From positions 5,001-69,000 of the forward strand of contig NC_132973.1 of the NCBI RefSeq assembly GCF_047496725.1: 64,000 nucleotides of DNA, given 5' to 3'. Made by a program: the position numbers and the translations under genes. This DNA comes from Anoplolepis gracilipes (lineage: Eukaryota > Arthropoda > Insecta > Hymenoptera > Formicidae). The first letter of the stretch is position 1, and each line of letters begins with the position of its first letter. The notes below the pieces were generated by a model. The model had not been told where the DNA came from, did no database searches, and saw only the letters and a list, made by a program, of their open reading frames with translations. Below are positions 9,695-17,676 of the stretch, in pieces.

Positions 9695-12600
9695 TCATCT
9701 TGGCGGCGCTCCCGTGGGCGTCGACGGGTGCGCCGTCGCCGGTGGCGGCGGTGACGGCAGCGGGCGCGGTGGAAGTCGCACCAGCCGGACCGTCACCGGA
9801 CGCAAGAGGGGCCCAGGTGGTGGGGGAGGTTGGGGTCTCCTGCCAGGAGCCCTTCCCCTCGCCCGTCCCGGTCTGCGCTCCCTCTCGGCGCTCTCCTTCT
9901 GAGCCATGACCGCCTCGCAAAAAACGGCCACGGCTCTCCAGTTGTCTTCGCTGCCGAGCATCTTTACGACGACGCTCGGCAGCGCCAAGTCGTTCCCGAT
10001 AGTCCGGGTTAGGACATCGCGCTCGTCCCTCCAGGCTGGACATGCTTGGAGGGTGTGTTGCGCGGTGTCCTTCTCATTGCCGCAGTGGTGGCAGGCCTCG
10101 CTTGCCTCCCGTCCGATGCGGTGCAGGTACTCTCCGAAACACCCATGTCCGGAGAGCACCTGTGTCATTCGAAACGTACTGTTGCCCCACGCCCTGTTCA
10201 GCCACTCTTCCAGACAGGGCAGGACGGCCGATACAGTCCTCTCCCCAGATGTTGGGGGGCGCTCGCGCAGCGACGCGATCCATCGCTGCTCGAGGGACTT
10301 TTTCTCTTGGAGCTTCCAAGTGCCCAGTATCCTGGCCGGGATCTTGATGACTCCTCCCCTGCGTGCCGCGGATTTCCGTTCATACAGTCGACTGTATGAA
10401 TCCGCGACCATATGCAGGGGGGGAAGTCCGGCCAGGATGGTGGCCGCCGCGTGCGACACCGTCCTATAGCCGCGGACGAGCCGAATGGCCAACCTGCGCT
10501 GGACGCGACGCATCGCGCCTTGTATGCGTCTGTTGGCCATCGCCTCGCCCGCCCACACCGGTGCTGCATACATTAATATGCTAAGGACGGTGTGCGCGTA
10601 GACGCGGCGCACCCGACCGTCCGGCCCTCCGAGATTCGGCAGCAAGCGGCTAATCGCTGCCGCCGCCTTCTCCGCTCTCGGGACCAGGCGGTCGAAGTGA
10701 CCCGCGAAGCTCCATCGGCCGTCGATGTGGAGCCCCAGGTATTTAATCTGGGACCCCACTGGGACAACAGTACCGTCAACGTCGAGACGGGAGGTGGGGG
10801 GAGGCTCCCCAGCGGCCCTGCGGTCGTAGAAATAGACCGCCTCGGTCTTGCTGGGGGCCACCCTCAGGCCAGTCCGGCTTATGGCCCTCACGAGGCCTGC
10901 CACCCCTTCGTTAGCCCTGTTTAGGGCTTCCCCCCAGTCGTCCCCCTCGGCTACCAGCAGGGTATCGTCGGCATACCCGATGACCCGGCAGTCGAGGGGG
11001 AGGGCGGTATGAAGGACCCCGTCGTACCCGAGGTTCCACAGCAGCGGGCCCAGCACCGAGCCCTGCGGAACCCCGCAGTACACGCGACGGGTGTGACCCT
11101 GACCGTCTTGGTCCCTGTATTCGAGCCTACGGTGACTAAAGTAGGCTCGAATTCCCTTCACGAGGTAGTCGGGGACGCGGTGGGTGTTGAGCGCGTCCCC
11201 GATTGCCTTCCACGGGAGGGTGTTAAAGGCGTTGGACACGTCTAAAGCGACGGCCAACGCCACCCTCCCGCGTTCCACGGCTGACTCCGTGAGTGCCCTG
11301 ACGCGCAGTACGGCGTCCACCGTGGACCTGCCCTCACGGAAGCCGTATTGTTCCTCGTGAAGGGAAGGGACCTCGTCGCGCGCCAGATGCTGGACGAGTC
11401 GGCGAACGAGAATCCTCTCGTATATTTTACCGACCTCGTCCAGCAGGCAAATCGGCCGGTACGCTGACGGGTCACCCTCCTTCTTACCGCCCTTGTGGAG
11501 AAGAACCAGCTTGGCTCTTCCCCACATTGGGGGGAATTCCTCCTCGGCGAGGCATCTATTTAAGATGCCTCGCAGCCACCCGGATAGGTTTGGCTCCTCC
11601 AGGACGAGCTTCCAGACGCGCCCTGGGATGCCGTCCGGGCCAGGGGCCTTGTTGTTCTTGACCCCTCGAACGGCATCCCTCAACTCCTCCTCGGTGATTT
11701 CGAGATCCCTGGACCAGGCCTCGGCAGCGCCGGTGTTCGCGCTGCGCCAGTCGAGACCTCGAGGGTCGGGTTTGGTCGGGAACAAAGTCCCGACTATTTG
11801 GTCCAGGGATCCCGAGGGAAGGGTTTCCGTCACGGGGGGCGCCCAATGACGGAGTTTGTTCGTCACTATTTTGTACGGGCGCCCCCACGGGTCGGCGTCT
11901 AGGGACGCGATGAGCTCGTCCCACGATTTCGCCCTGGAGGAGCGAATGGCGGCACTCAGCGCCACTCGAGCGGACCGGTAGTCGCTGAGTGCCTCGGCTT
12001 TCCAGGCCTCGTCACCACGGCGCTGGGCGCGTTTAAGGGCCCTTCTGGCTGCGACGGAGGAGCGGCGAAGAGACGCGATCTCCTCCGTCCACCAATACGC
12101 AGCCCGACGCGAGTGGGGCCTGCTCTTGGGCATGGAGAAGTCGCACGCCTGTGTGACCGAGTCTACCAGGCGCGCGACATCCTCCTCCAGGCTCCCCACT
12201 CTCTCCTCTGGCGGATGGTGTTGCCAGAGGGTGGCCTGGACGGCCGCCATTAACCTATCCGGGTCTAACTTCCTCAGGTTCCATCGCGGCGGTGGCGCAC
12301 CGCCGGTCGGGCTCCCGGGCTGGAGGGTGGTGCAACCGAACTCGATGTATCGGTGATCCGATAGAGTTTCTTGGTCGACCACCCCCCACGACCAGTTTAG
12401 GCGTGCCGCGGAGGGGGTTATCATAGTGAGGTCCACTATGGACGCCCCCCGCAGCAGCCGGTCGCACGTAGGCTCGTTGCCGGTGTTAAGCAGGCATAGC
12501 CCGAGAGCCCCCATCCAATCCAGTAGGACCTCTCCCTTGGGGGTGGTGAGCCGGTCTCCCCAGGCTTGCGCTCTGGCGTTGAAGTCACCGGCCACCACCA

Positions 12601-12961
12601 CCTCCTGGGGGAGCATGCTGCGTATGCAGTGCTCCAGCTCCCCCAGATACAGCTCGAATTGGGAGAGGCCCAAACTAGGCGGTGCGTAACACGCCACCAC
12701 CGCGATGGATCCCCATTTTACCGCCACGTACCCCCTTCCTGCCTTGAGTAAGGAACAGGGGGGGTTGTGGCTGCCCGTACCGCGTACGATTGCGACCGTG
12801 CCAGAGCCGTCCACCCTCCAGTTGGGATGGTTTGATGGGGGTCGGTACGGCTCCGACACGATCGCCAGTCCTATACCACGCTCGGCGATAGTCTGCAGGA
12901 GTAAGTCCTGCGCTCGCCGAGCGTGGTTGATATTCGCTTGCAGGAATTTAGGAATTCTCAT
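9695..12961 (-). CDS. ORF2: endonuclease-reverse transcriptase of element 2 (1088 aa)
   Basis: ORF2 encodes the enzyme for target-primed reverse transcription. An N-terminal AP-type endonuclease (about residues 1-230) shows N10, E37, the GDFNA block with D126 and N128, and SDH at 201-203; it should nick the telomeric repeat. The reverse transcriptase (about 430-720) shows NKAPGPDG (437-444), D574 in LDVSNAF, GVPQGSVLGP (630-639) and YADD (663-666). The C-terminal zinc motif is C957-x2-C960-x8-H969-x4-C974, typical of the R1 clade. The tail is Pro/Arg-rich. The ATG at 12961 lies inside the last codons of ORF1 (overlap 14 nt, different frame), so translation probably depends on termination-reinitiation or frameshifting. 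All catalytic residues I can check are present. Elements 4 and 8 appear to encode the same protein. Confidence 0.95.
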   Translation of the reverse strand: MRIPKFLQANINHARRAQDLLLQTIAERGIGLAIVSEPYRPPSNHPNWRVDGSGTVAIVRGTGSHNPPCSLLKAGRGYVAVKWGSIAVVACYAPPSLGLSQFELYLGELEHCIRSMLPQEVVVAGDFNARAQAWGDRLTTPKGEVLLDWMGALGLCLLNTGNEPTCDRLLRGASIVDLTMITPSAARLNWSWGVVDQETLSDHRYIEFGCTTLQPGSPTGGAPPPRWNLRKLDPDRLMAAVQATLWQHHPPEERVGSLEEDVARLVDSVTQACDFSMPKSRPHSRRAAYWWTEEIASLRRSSVAARRALKRAQRRGDEAWKAEALSDYRSARVALSAAIRSSRAKSWDELIASLDADPWGRPYKIVTNKLRHWAPPVTETLPSGSLDQIVGTLFPTKPDPRGLDWRSANTGAAEAWSRDLEITEEELRDAVRGVKNNKAPGPDGIPGRVWKLVLEEPNLSGWLRGILNRCLAEEEFPPMWGRAKLVLLHKGGKKEGDPSAYRPICLLDEVGKIYERILVRRLVQHLARDEVPSLHEEQYGFREGRSTVDAVLRVRALTESAVERGRVALAVALDVSNAFNTLPWKAIGDALNTHRVPDYLVKGIRAYFSHRRLEYRDQDGQGHTRRVYCGVPQGSVLGPLLWNLGYDGVLHTALPLDCRVIGYADDTLLVAEGDDWGEALNRANEGVAGLVRAISRTGLRVAPSKTEAVYFYDRRAAGEPPPTSRLDVDGTVVPVGSQIKYLGLHIDGRWSFAGHFDRLVPRAEKAAAAISRLLPNLGGPDGRVRRVYAHTVLSILMYAAPVWAGEAMANRRIQGAMRRVQRRLAIRLVRGYRTVSHAAATILAGLPPLHMVADSYSRLYERKSAARRGGVIKIPARILGTWKLQEKKSLEQRWIASLRERPPTSGERTVSAVLPCLEEWLNRAWGNSTFRMTQVLSGHGCFGEYLHRIGREASEACHHCGNEKDTAQHTLQACPAWRDERDVLTRTIGNDLALPSVVVKMLGSEDNWRAVAVFCEAVMAQKESAERERRPGRARGRAPGRRPQPPPPPGPLLRPVTVRLVRLPPRPLPSPPPPATAHPSTPTGAPPR

Positions 12962-15900
12962 TGACGTCGGTTAAAGAGGCCTCCGTCATTTCAGTCACCC
13001 CTCCACAGGGCCTTGGGAGGGGGGCTCCGTCCGCGATCGATGGCGCATTGCCCACGGGCTCAATTGCGTCCGGGGCAAAGGTGTCTTCTTTCGCGTTGCC
13101 ACGCTTGGGGCCTAAGCGCGGCATCCTTTGGGGCCTGGGGGAGTCGGAGCAACGCTCTTTGCCCCCCGCACCCTCCTCGTTTCCTTCCCTGGCCGAGTCC
13201 GCGCGCCGCTTGCGACACTCCGACGTGTCCATCGGCGCGGGCGCGGGCTCGACTGGGGCCGTTTGGCTCGCTTGTGGGATTTCTCCCACAACGACCTCCA
13301 TCAGGGACGGAATTGGGTTTTTCTTTTCGATTCCCCCCTTCACCCCTCCTACCGAAGGGGTGGGTTTTTTGGAGGGAGGAATCGGTTTGACCTTCCTGCT
13401 GGGCTTTTTCGGAGGGTGGCAATTCATGCCACCCATCCTGTGCCCCGCGGGTGCCCCAAGTTCGGCACAAAGTGCGCAGTGCACTTTCTGCTCGGAGCAG
13501 GATTGGGCCTTGTGGCCCTCTTTGCCGCAGCGGAAGCACATGTTGGTGCAGGTTCGATCGCTGCCGCACTGCTGCTGCACATGCCCCTCCTCCATGCATT
13601 TAAAGCATCGGAGGGGGAGCCGCGGCAACAGCTCGATGGGCAATTTGTACCATGATATCGGTACCCTGCCCATCTGTGCTAGTTTGTTGGCAGCGTCTAT
13701 CGGACACTGCACCAACACCGTGTTGAGGCCTGTGCGGGGGGCTTTCACGAACGTGCCCACCTTTACGTCCGAGAACCCGCACTTACCCTCCCCGGAGATT
13801 GCGGCAACAATCTCCGCCCGGGTGATGGAGTCCTCCAGTCCCCGAATGCGGAGGTCGGCCATCTTCTGGGGACACGTGACTCGCACGCCTTCGTTGTCCC
13901 CGGTTACCTCTCTGACACGTTCGGCGAGTTGTCCCGCCTTGCGTGCCTTGTCCTCACCGGAGATCTCAAGGATTAAGGCTCCGGTGAGACCTTTTCTTAT
14001 TCTGAGAGTTCCCTCCTTGATCCCCAGTTGGTCCAGTTTGACCTCCTTCCTAATGGCGGCCATGCTTTCACCGTATTTCCCCTCTGGGCAGGTGATCATG
14101 ACCGCCGAGGTTTTGGGGACCTTCCTTTTCCCGGGTTTCTCTCCCCCCGCTATCCGCCCCCGTCTCTGCTTACTCTGTTCACTGGGCGGTGACCGGGCCG
14201 CAGCAACGGGTGCAGTTTTAGAGGGGAGGGGAGTCTGTCCTGCTTTCCTCTTTTCCTTACGTCCGACCACCACGCTCCACGGAGTTTCGGTGGTCGGAGA
14301 GGGGCCATATGTCCCGGGGTTTGTCGACTTCTTGTCGAAGGGCCCCGGGCCTAATGGTCCTCCGTCAGAGGATGGAGCCTTAGAGGGTTCCGCCTCCTGG
14401 CGAGATTTCCCTTTAGGTTTCTCGGGTAGGAAAGGGGGGGAAGAGGGAGAGGGAGAGATCCTGGTGTTAGCCCGGACCTGGCCCTCTCCCTTCTTTTTCC
14501 CCTTCTTAGCCGCTTTCTTCTTCTCTTGACCGCTTTTGGCTGGAGCGGTCACTTGTGACTTGGGCTGAGTTGGCGAGGACTTCTCAGCCTCGGCCTCCTT
14601 TCCCCTTAGCGGTTGAGCCTGCACGTTCAGGGGAGCGGATTGGACCGCTTTCCCCTGTCCGTCCGTTGCTTCGAGGAATCGCAGCATCCTCTCCCTCAAG
14701 TCAACACCGATTTGTAGGTGTTGGTTGAGGGCTTCGTAGAGGACCGCGAATTCTCCCTGGGCTGGGGGGCGAGTAATTGGAGGAAGGGGTCGAGGGGATC
14801 CCCTCAAGAGAGGCCCCTGTGCCTCCGTCGCGCTCGCGGCCTGCGGTTCTACCTCCATGCCTGGGTCTCCAATCGGGCTTGGGGACACGCATGCCGGAGA
14901 TAGTTTGCCCCTCCTCAAGGCGGTCTTCTTCGGGGAGACATTTTGTGGCGTCCTCAGCCTTAGAGAATGCCACTCCCCGCTGTCGGAATCTGACTCCCGG
15001 TCAGATTCGATGCGGTTCCGTCTTCTCAGGATCCTGCCTCCCTTCTCCTTTTCGCTCTTTGCGGCACTTCCCTCTTCGATCAGGCGGGTACTGAGCTGTT
15101 TCGTCAGCACCTCTACCTGATCGGCGAGCTCCGCCATCCGCTTCTTGAGCTCACTCGTCTCCTTCTCCTTCTCAGCTTTGAGGAGCTCCAATTGATGTCG
15201 GAGTTCCTCCGCTTCGACGTTACTTGGTGAGGACGATACAGTCCTATCGTGAAGGACTGCTGTGGCCGCCATGATGGACGCCACAGCCTTCTTCATCTCG
15301 CCTTCTAGCGGGCCCTTGATATTTTTCGATACCTGCAAGCTTTTAAAGATGGTCACGCAGTTATCGATCGTGTCGGACACCACAGCCGGTGTCGGAGAGT
15401 GGCGGAACATCTCCCTCGCCACCCTCTGATTGTCCCGGCATCTCTCCCAGGCCTGTCCATCGGGCATTGAGGCACCCAGGGCCCACTCCGTGTCCCCTCT
15501 CTCTCTGGCCTCTTCCCTCGCTCTGGCCTTTGCCTCCCTTTTCTCCTTCGTCCCTTCACCCGTTGTGATGGGCCTTCCTCTGCCTCTCTTGGCGGGGGCG
15601 AGGTCCGACTGTTCGTCCTCCGAGCCGGCAAAGTATGAACCAGCGTGTGATCCTGCTTCATACTCGTCCGGATCACCCGCCACGCTACTGGCGCGTGATC
15701 CCGCTGGGAACGCCGAGTCCTCATCGCTAGGAGCGGGAGTTATACCTGTAGCGGTATGCTTGCTCCTTTTCCCGCTCGCTCGGCAGCTGTGGCATACATG
15801 CCTTGCGCTATGAGGGCACTTGCTTGTCTTCCTGGCCATTGGAAATTGGAGGTATCTCCTTTCCAAGGCCTCTTTCGCTGCCGTACCATCCTGAATGGCC

Positions 15901-16238
15901 GTGATGGTAAGCTTGCCACTGGATGTCGACGGCCCTGGGTACGAAGGTATATCCTTCTTCTCAGAGCCCTCGGGTATTTCGGGGACCTTAAAGGTCTCCG
16001 TCGCTCGGTCCGCAGACAATTCTGCGGTGGGTTCCGCCTTGGTCTTCTTGGATTTTGTATTATGAGAGATCATTATTTCGAATAATCCCGCTCCCCGCTG
16101 CGGCTCCGTCACCCAGGGTGTACCCTCACCTGCCGCAGAGTGTCCCGAAACATGACCGGCAACACTCCACGACAGGGCCCCAAGTTCCCCCGGGGGGGTG
16201 ACATACGACACGGGCCGGGGGATATACATCCCCGGCAC
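12948..16238 (-). CDS. ORF1: Gag-like zinc-finger protein of element 2 (up to 1096 aa)
   Basis: ORF1 is the RNA-binding partner of the retrotransposon. From the first ATG, visible parts are: a Cys/His cluster CPHSARHVCHSC (141-152); an acidic/Ser-rich stretch; an AT-hook-like RGRGRP (218-223); a charged Lys/Arg/Glu region (230-250); a predicted coiled coil (about 340-390) that may drive multimerisation; a long Pro/Lys-rich low-complexity region; and near the C-terminus CX2CX4HX4C at 878-891, CX2CX4HX4C at 901-914 and CX2CX8HX6C at 921-940. The three zinc motifs are the hallmark of R1-clade ORF1. The start is uncertain: Met56 (16073) is followed by the first subfamily-variable residues, while residues 1-50 sit in near-invariant 5' UTR-like DNA, so translation may begin at Met56. 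The C-terminal 150 residues are Pro/Ser/charged. Confidence 0.93.
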   Translation of the reverse strand: MPGMYIPRPVSYVTPPGELGALSWSVAGHVSGHSAAGEGTPWVTEPQRGAGLFEIMISHNTKSKKTKAEPTAELSADRATETFKVPEIPEGSEKKDIPSYPGPSTSSGKLTITAIQDGTAAKEALERRYLQFPMARKTSKCPHSARHVCHSCRASGKRSKHTATGITPAPSDEDSAFPAGSRASSVAGDPDEYEAGSHAGSYFAGSEDEQSDLAPAKRGRGRPITTGEGTKEKREAKARAREEARERGDTEWALGASMPDGQAWERCRDNQRVAREMFRHSPTPAVVSDTIDNCVTIFKSLQVSKNIKGPLEGEMKKAVASIMAATAVLHDRTVSSSPSNVEAEELRHQLELLKAEKEKETSELKKRMAELADQVEVLTKQLSTRLIEEGSAAKSEKEKGGRILRRRNRIESDRESDSDSGEWHSLRLRTPQNVSPKKTALRRGKLSPACVSPSPIGDPGMEVEPQAASATEAQGPLLRGSPRPLPPITRPPAQGEFAVLYEALNQHLQIGVDLRERMLRFLEATDGQGKAVQSAPLNVQAQPLRGKEAEAEKSSPTQPKSQVTAPAKSGQEKKKAAKKGKKKGEGQVRANTRISPSPSSPPFLPEKPKGKSRQEAEPSKAPSSDGGPLGPGPFDKKSTNPGTYGPSPTTETPWSVVVGRKEKRKAGQTPLPSKTAPVAAARSPPSEQSKQRRGRIAGGEKPGKRKVPKTSAVMITCPEGKYGESMAAIRKEVKLDQLGIKEGTLRIRKGLTGALILEISGEDKARKAGQLAERVREVTGDNEGVRVTCPQKMADLRIRGLEDSITRAEIVAAISGEGKCGFSDVKVGTFVKAPRTGLNTVLVQCPIDAANKLAQMGRVPISWYKLPIELLPRLPLRCFKCMEEGHVQQQCGSDRTCTNMCFRCGKEGHKAQSCSEQKVHCALCAELGAPAGHRMGGMNCHPPKKPSRKVKPIPPSKKPTPSVGGVKGGIEKKNPIPSLMEVVVGEIPQASQTAPVEPAPAPMDTSECRKRRADSAREGNEEGAGGKERCSDSPRPQRMPRLGPKRGNAKEDTFAPDAIEPVGNAPSIADGAPLPRPCGGVTEMTEASLTDVNENS

Positions 16239-16988
16239 TGGTCCCCGGCCCCTTACTCACCCATGGAGGTTTTGACGCCTCCATGGGCTTTCGGGGGTTC
16301 CCGGCCTCCGACCTCCGGGATACCGCAGCGGGTGGTGCCACCCGGGGGGCCCCATGGACGGTTGGGACTGGGTCGCCGCTCCCCGGCCCAGTCTTCCCCG
16401 CCATGGCGACCAGCTTGCACGCGCCCTTGACGGAAGTTACCTCCCGCCAAAGGGCCCCGACGATGCACCGCTTCGGAAGGGAAACGGTCGCGATGCACCG
16501 TCGGGCTCCGTCCCGCCGTCGAACCCTGCCTCGGAATACGTCCGAGCGGCTCCGACGGCCGGGCCGACCCGGCGCCGTCGGGCTATGCCCGTGCGGCCCG
16601 CGCCGGCCCGCCTCCGCCTCCCCGACCCCGTCCTCGGAAAACGTCCGAGCGGCTCGGAGGAGGCCCGGCCCGATGGGTCCGGGAGTTCCGGAGATCCATC
16701 GGCCCGTCCGCTCCCCTCGCGGCGCGCACTCAGGGGCAGAACCCACTGAGCCGCCTGCACGCGAGATGGAGCCCCACGATTGTGGGACGCCAGCCCATGC
16801 CGGCACCCACATCCCCCCGAGGGACGCCGCGCGGCGGGAACACCCACACGCGCGGAAACCCTCATGTGCCAGGAGCACCCAGCGGTGTGTCACGGGCGGG
16901 GAGCAGTCCTCCCCCAACGGTGCCGTACCACCGGGCGATTGCACTCAGGGCCGCCTACCCCTACCAGCGATTGGGTCCGCGCTTTAGA

Positions 16989-17059
16989 CCACCCCCAAGG
17001 GGGTGGGCGCAGTCCCTAAGGGAGTCGCTGGGCTCCCCTTGTACCCTTACTAAGGGTAC
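16989..17059 (-). promoter_or_regulatory. Two perfect hairpins just downstream of the ribozyme, element 2
   Basis: GTACCCTT-ACT-AAGGGTAC (17041-17059) and CCACCCCC-AA-GGGGGTGG (16989-17006) lie immediately 3' of the ribozyme in the transcript. The first hairpin keeps its stem when the loop changes to ACC in element 3. They may insulate the ribozyme fold or affect ribosome entry; this role is inferred. Confidence 0.65.
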
Positions 17060-17060
17060 G

Positions 17061-17183
17061 GTGCGCTCTTAGTTCCCCTTCCACCCCGGAGGTTCACCCA
17101 ACTTGGCCGGAGCCGTGTGGGTGTTCCATGGGGTTTCAGGGTTAAGCCTCCTCACCACGACAAGGTGGCGCACAACGAGGAGG
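17061..17183 (-). ncRNA. HDV-like self-cleaving ribozyme at the 5' end of element 2 (123 nt)
   Basis: On the - strand from 17183: P1 5' CCTCCTC; spacer GTT; P2 5' GTGCGC; one C; P3 5' ACC; loop L3 TTGTCGT; P3 3' GGT; P1 3' GAGGAGG (17153-17147); a P4 domain of about 70 nt; J4/2 CTAAG (17072-17068); then P2 3' GCGCAC (17066-17061). The nested double pseudoknot with 7-bp P1, 3-bp P3, a 7-nt L3 carrying U and CG at the conserved places, and CUAAG before P2 3' matches the HDV ribozyme family. P1.1 is weak: one G-C pair plus U-U. Such ribozymes are known at the 5' ends of R2, RTE and other non-LTR elements, where they release the RNA from an upstream co-transcript. Cleavage would fall exactly at the telomere junction. 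Confidence 0.87.
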
Positions 17184-17202
17184 AACCTAACCTAACCTAA
17201 CC
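17184..17202. repeat. Telomeric repeat gap, 19 bp
   Basis: AACC followed by three TAACC units lies between element 2 and element 3, one repeat longer than the common 14-bp gap. Confidence 0.95.
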
Positions 17203-17676
17203 TTTTTTTTTTTTTTTTTTTTTTTACGTGAGGAAAATGCATTACGCATCCCCCCGGAATGTGGATGTCCGGGGGGTATGTGGGACTCTCCCTATTAAAG
17301 GGCATACCCACTAAAAACCTCACGAGTGGCATCTTTGGCGATTGTAGGGGAGACTCCTGGGACTAGCGGTGCAATACTTCAGGAGCCTCCCCTCGCCGCA
17401 CTCCTTAACAGGAGTTCTTCCTGGGAGGGAGGGGAGAGAGGAACATATCCTATACTCCCCTCCTCTCCTAATCGATCTTTTACTTTGCGGCGGGAGGGCC
17501 ACTACCTCCTCCCGTCGAGTCTTCTATTCCCCCCGATAGGGGGGGGAAAAGAGTCGAGACTTTGGGGGTCTCGATTCTCATTCATCTGGGGGGGGTTACA
17601 AGGGAGGGCAAAAGGAGAGGGAAGTAAGGGGGGGAAGGGCGAGCAGTACCAGTCTGCCCCCTCCCCCCGCTCACTG
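17203..17676 (-). other. 3' UTR and 23-nt poly(A) of element 3
   Basis: The poly(T) is followed by ACGTGAGG, one A fewer than in subfamily A. The 14-bp stem starting at 17346 has the A variant (G-U in the - strand RNA). The UTR also has several single-base differences from subfamily A. Confidence 0.88.

Larger units (their letters stand above)
9213..17183 (-). mobile_element. Element 2: intact full-length SART/TRAS-like telomeric non-LTR retrotransposon, subfamily A (reference copy)
   Basis: This 7971-bp copy has both ORFs open, a 5'-terminal ribozyme and a 24-nt poly(A), and is the best reference for the family in this window. On the - strand it reads ribozyme/5' UTR (17183-16239), ORF1 (16238-12948), ORF2 (12961-9695), 3' UTR and poly(A), followed by GGTTAGG. 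Insertion into TTAGG repeats, an AP-type endonuclease, an R1-type RT with C-terminal CCHC, and two ORFs identify the R1 clade near TRAS/SART. Poly(A) joined to the TTAGG strand is the SART-type orientation as I remember it. The family assignment comes from motif reading and was not searched. Confidence 0.95.
16239..17183 (-). other. 5' UTR of element 2 (945 nt)
   Basis: This is the leader between the element 5' end and the first ORF1 ATG. It starts with the ribozyme (17061-17183), followed in transcript order by two perfect hairpins (16989-17059) and about 750 nt of very GC-rich sequence. It is almost identical in all subfamilies although the ORFs have diverged. I see no TATA-like motif and cannot place a promoter. 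The 272-codon frame at 16126-16944 is considered spurious. Confidence 0.8.

Noticed and set aside
12961..14529. 522-codon + strand open frame antisense to ORF1, present in most copies
   Set aside because: It is the complement of GC-rich Lys/Pro/Ser-rich ORF1 codons, changes length when ORF1 shifts (466 codons in element 6), and its translation is low-complexity without a recognisable domain.
16126..16944. 272-codon - strand frame in the 5' UTR overlapping the ORF1 start
   Set aside because: Gly/Arg/Pro-rich and without motif. Element 8 carries a stop in it while its ORFs are intact, and conservation in other copies is explained by near-identical DNA.
16283..16987. 234-codon + strand frame in the 5' UTR
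   Set aside because: Antisense to the leader, GC-driven low-complexity translation, no start context or family resemblance.
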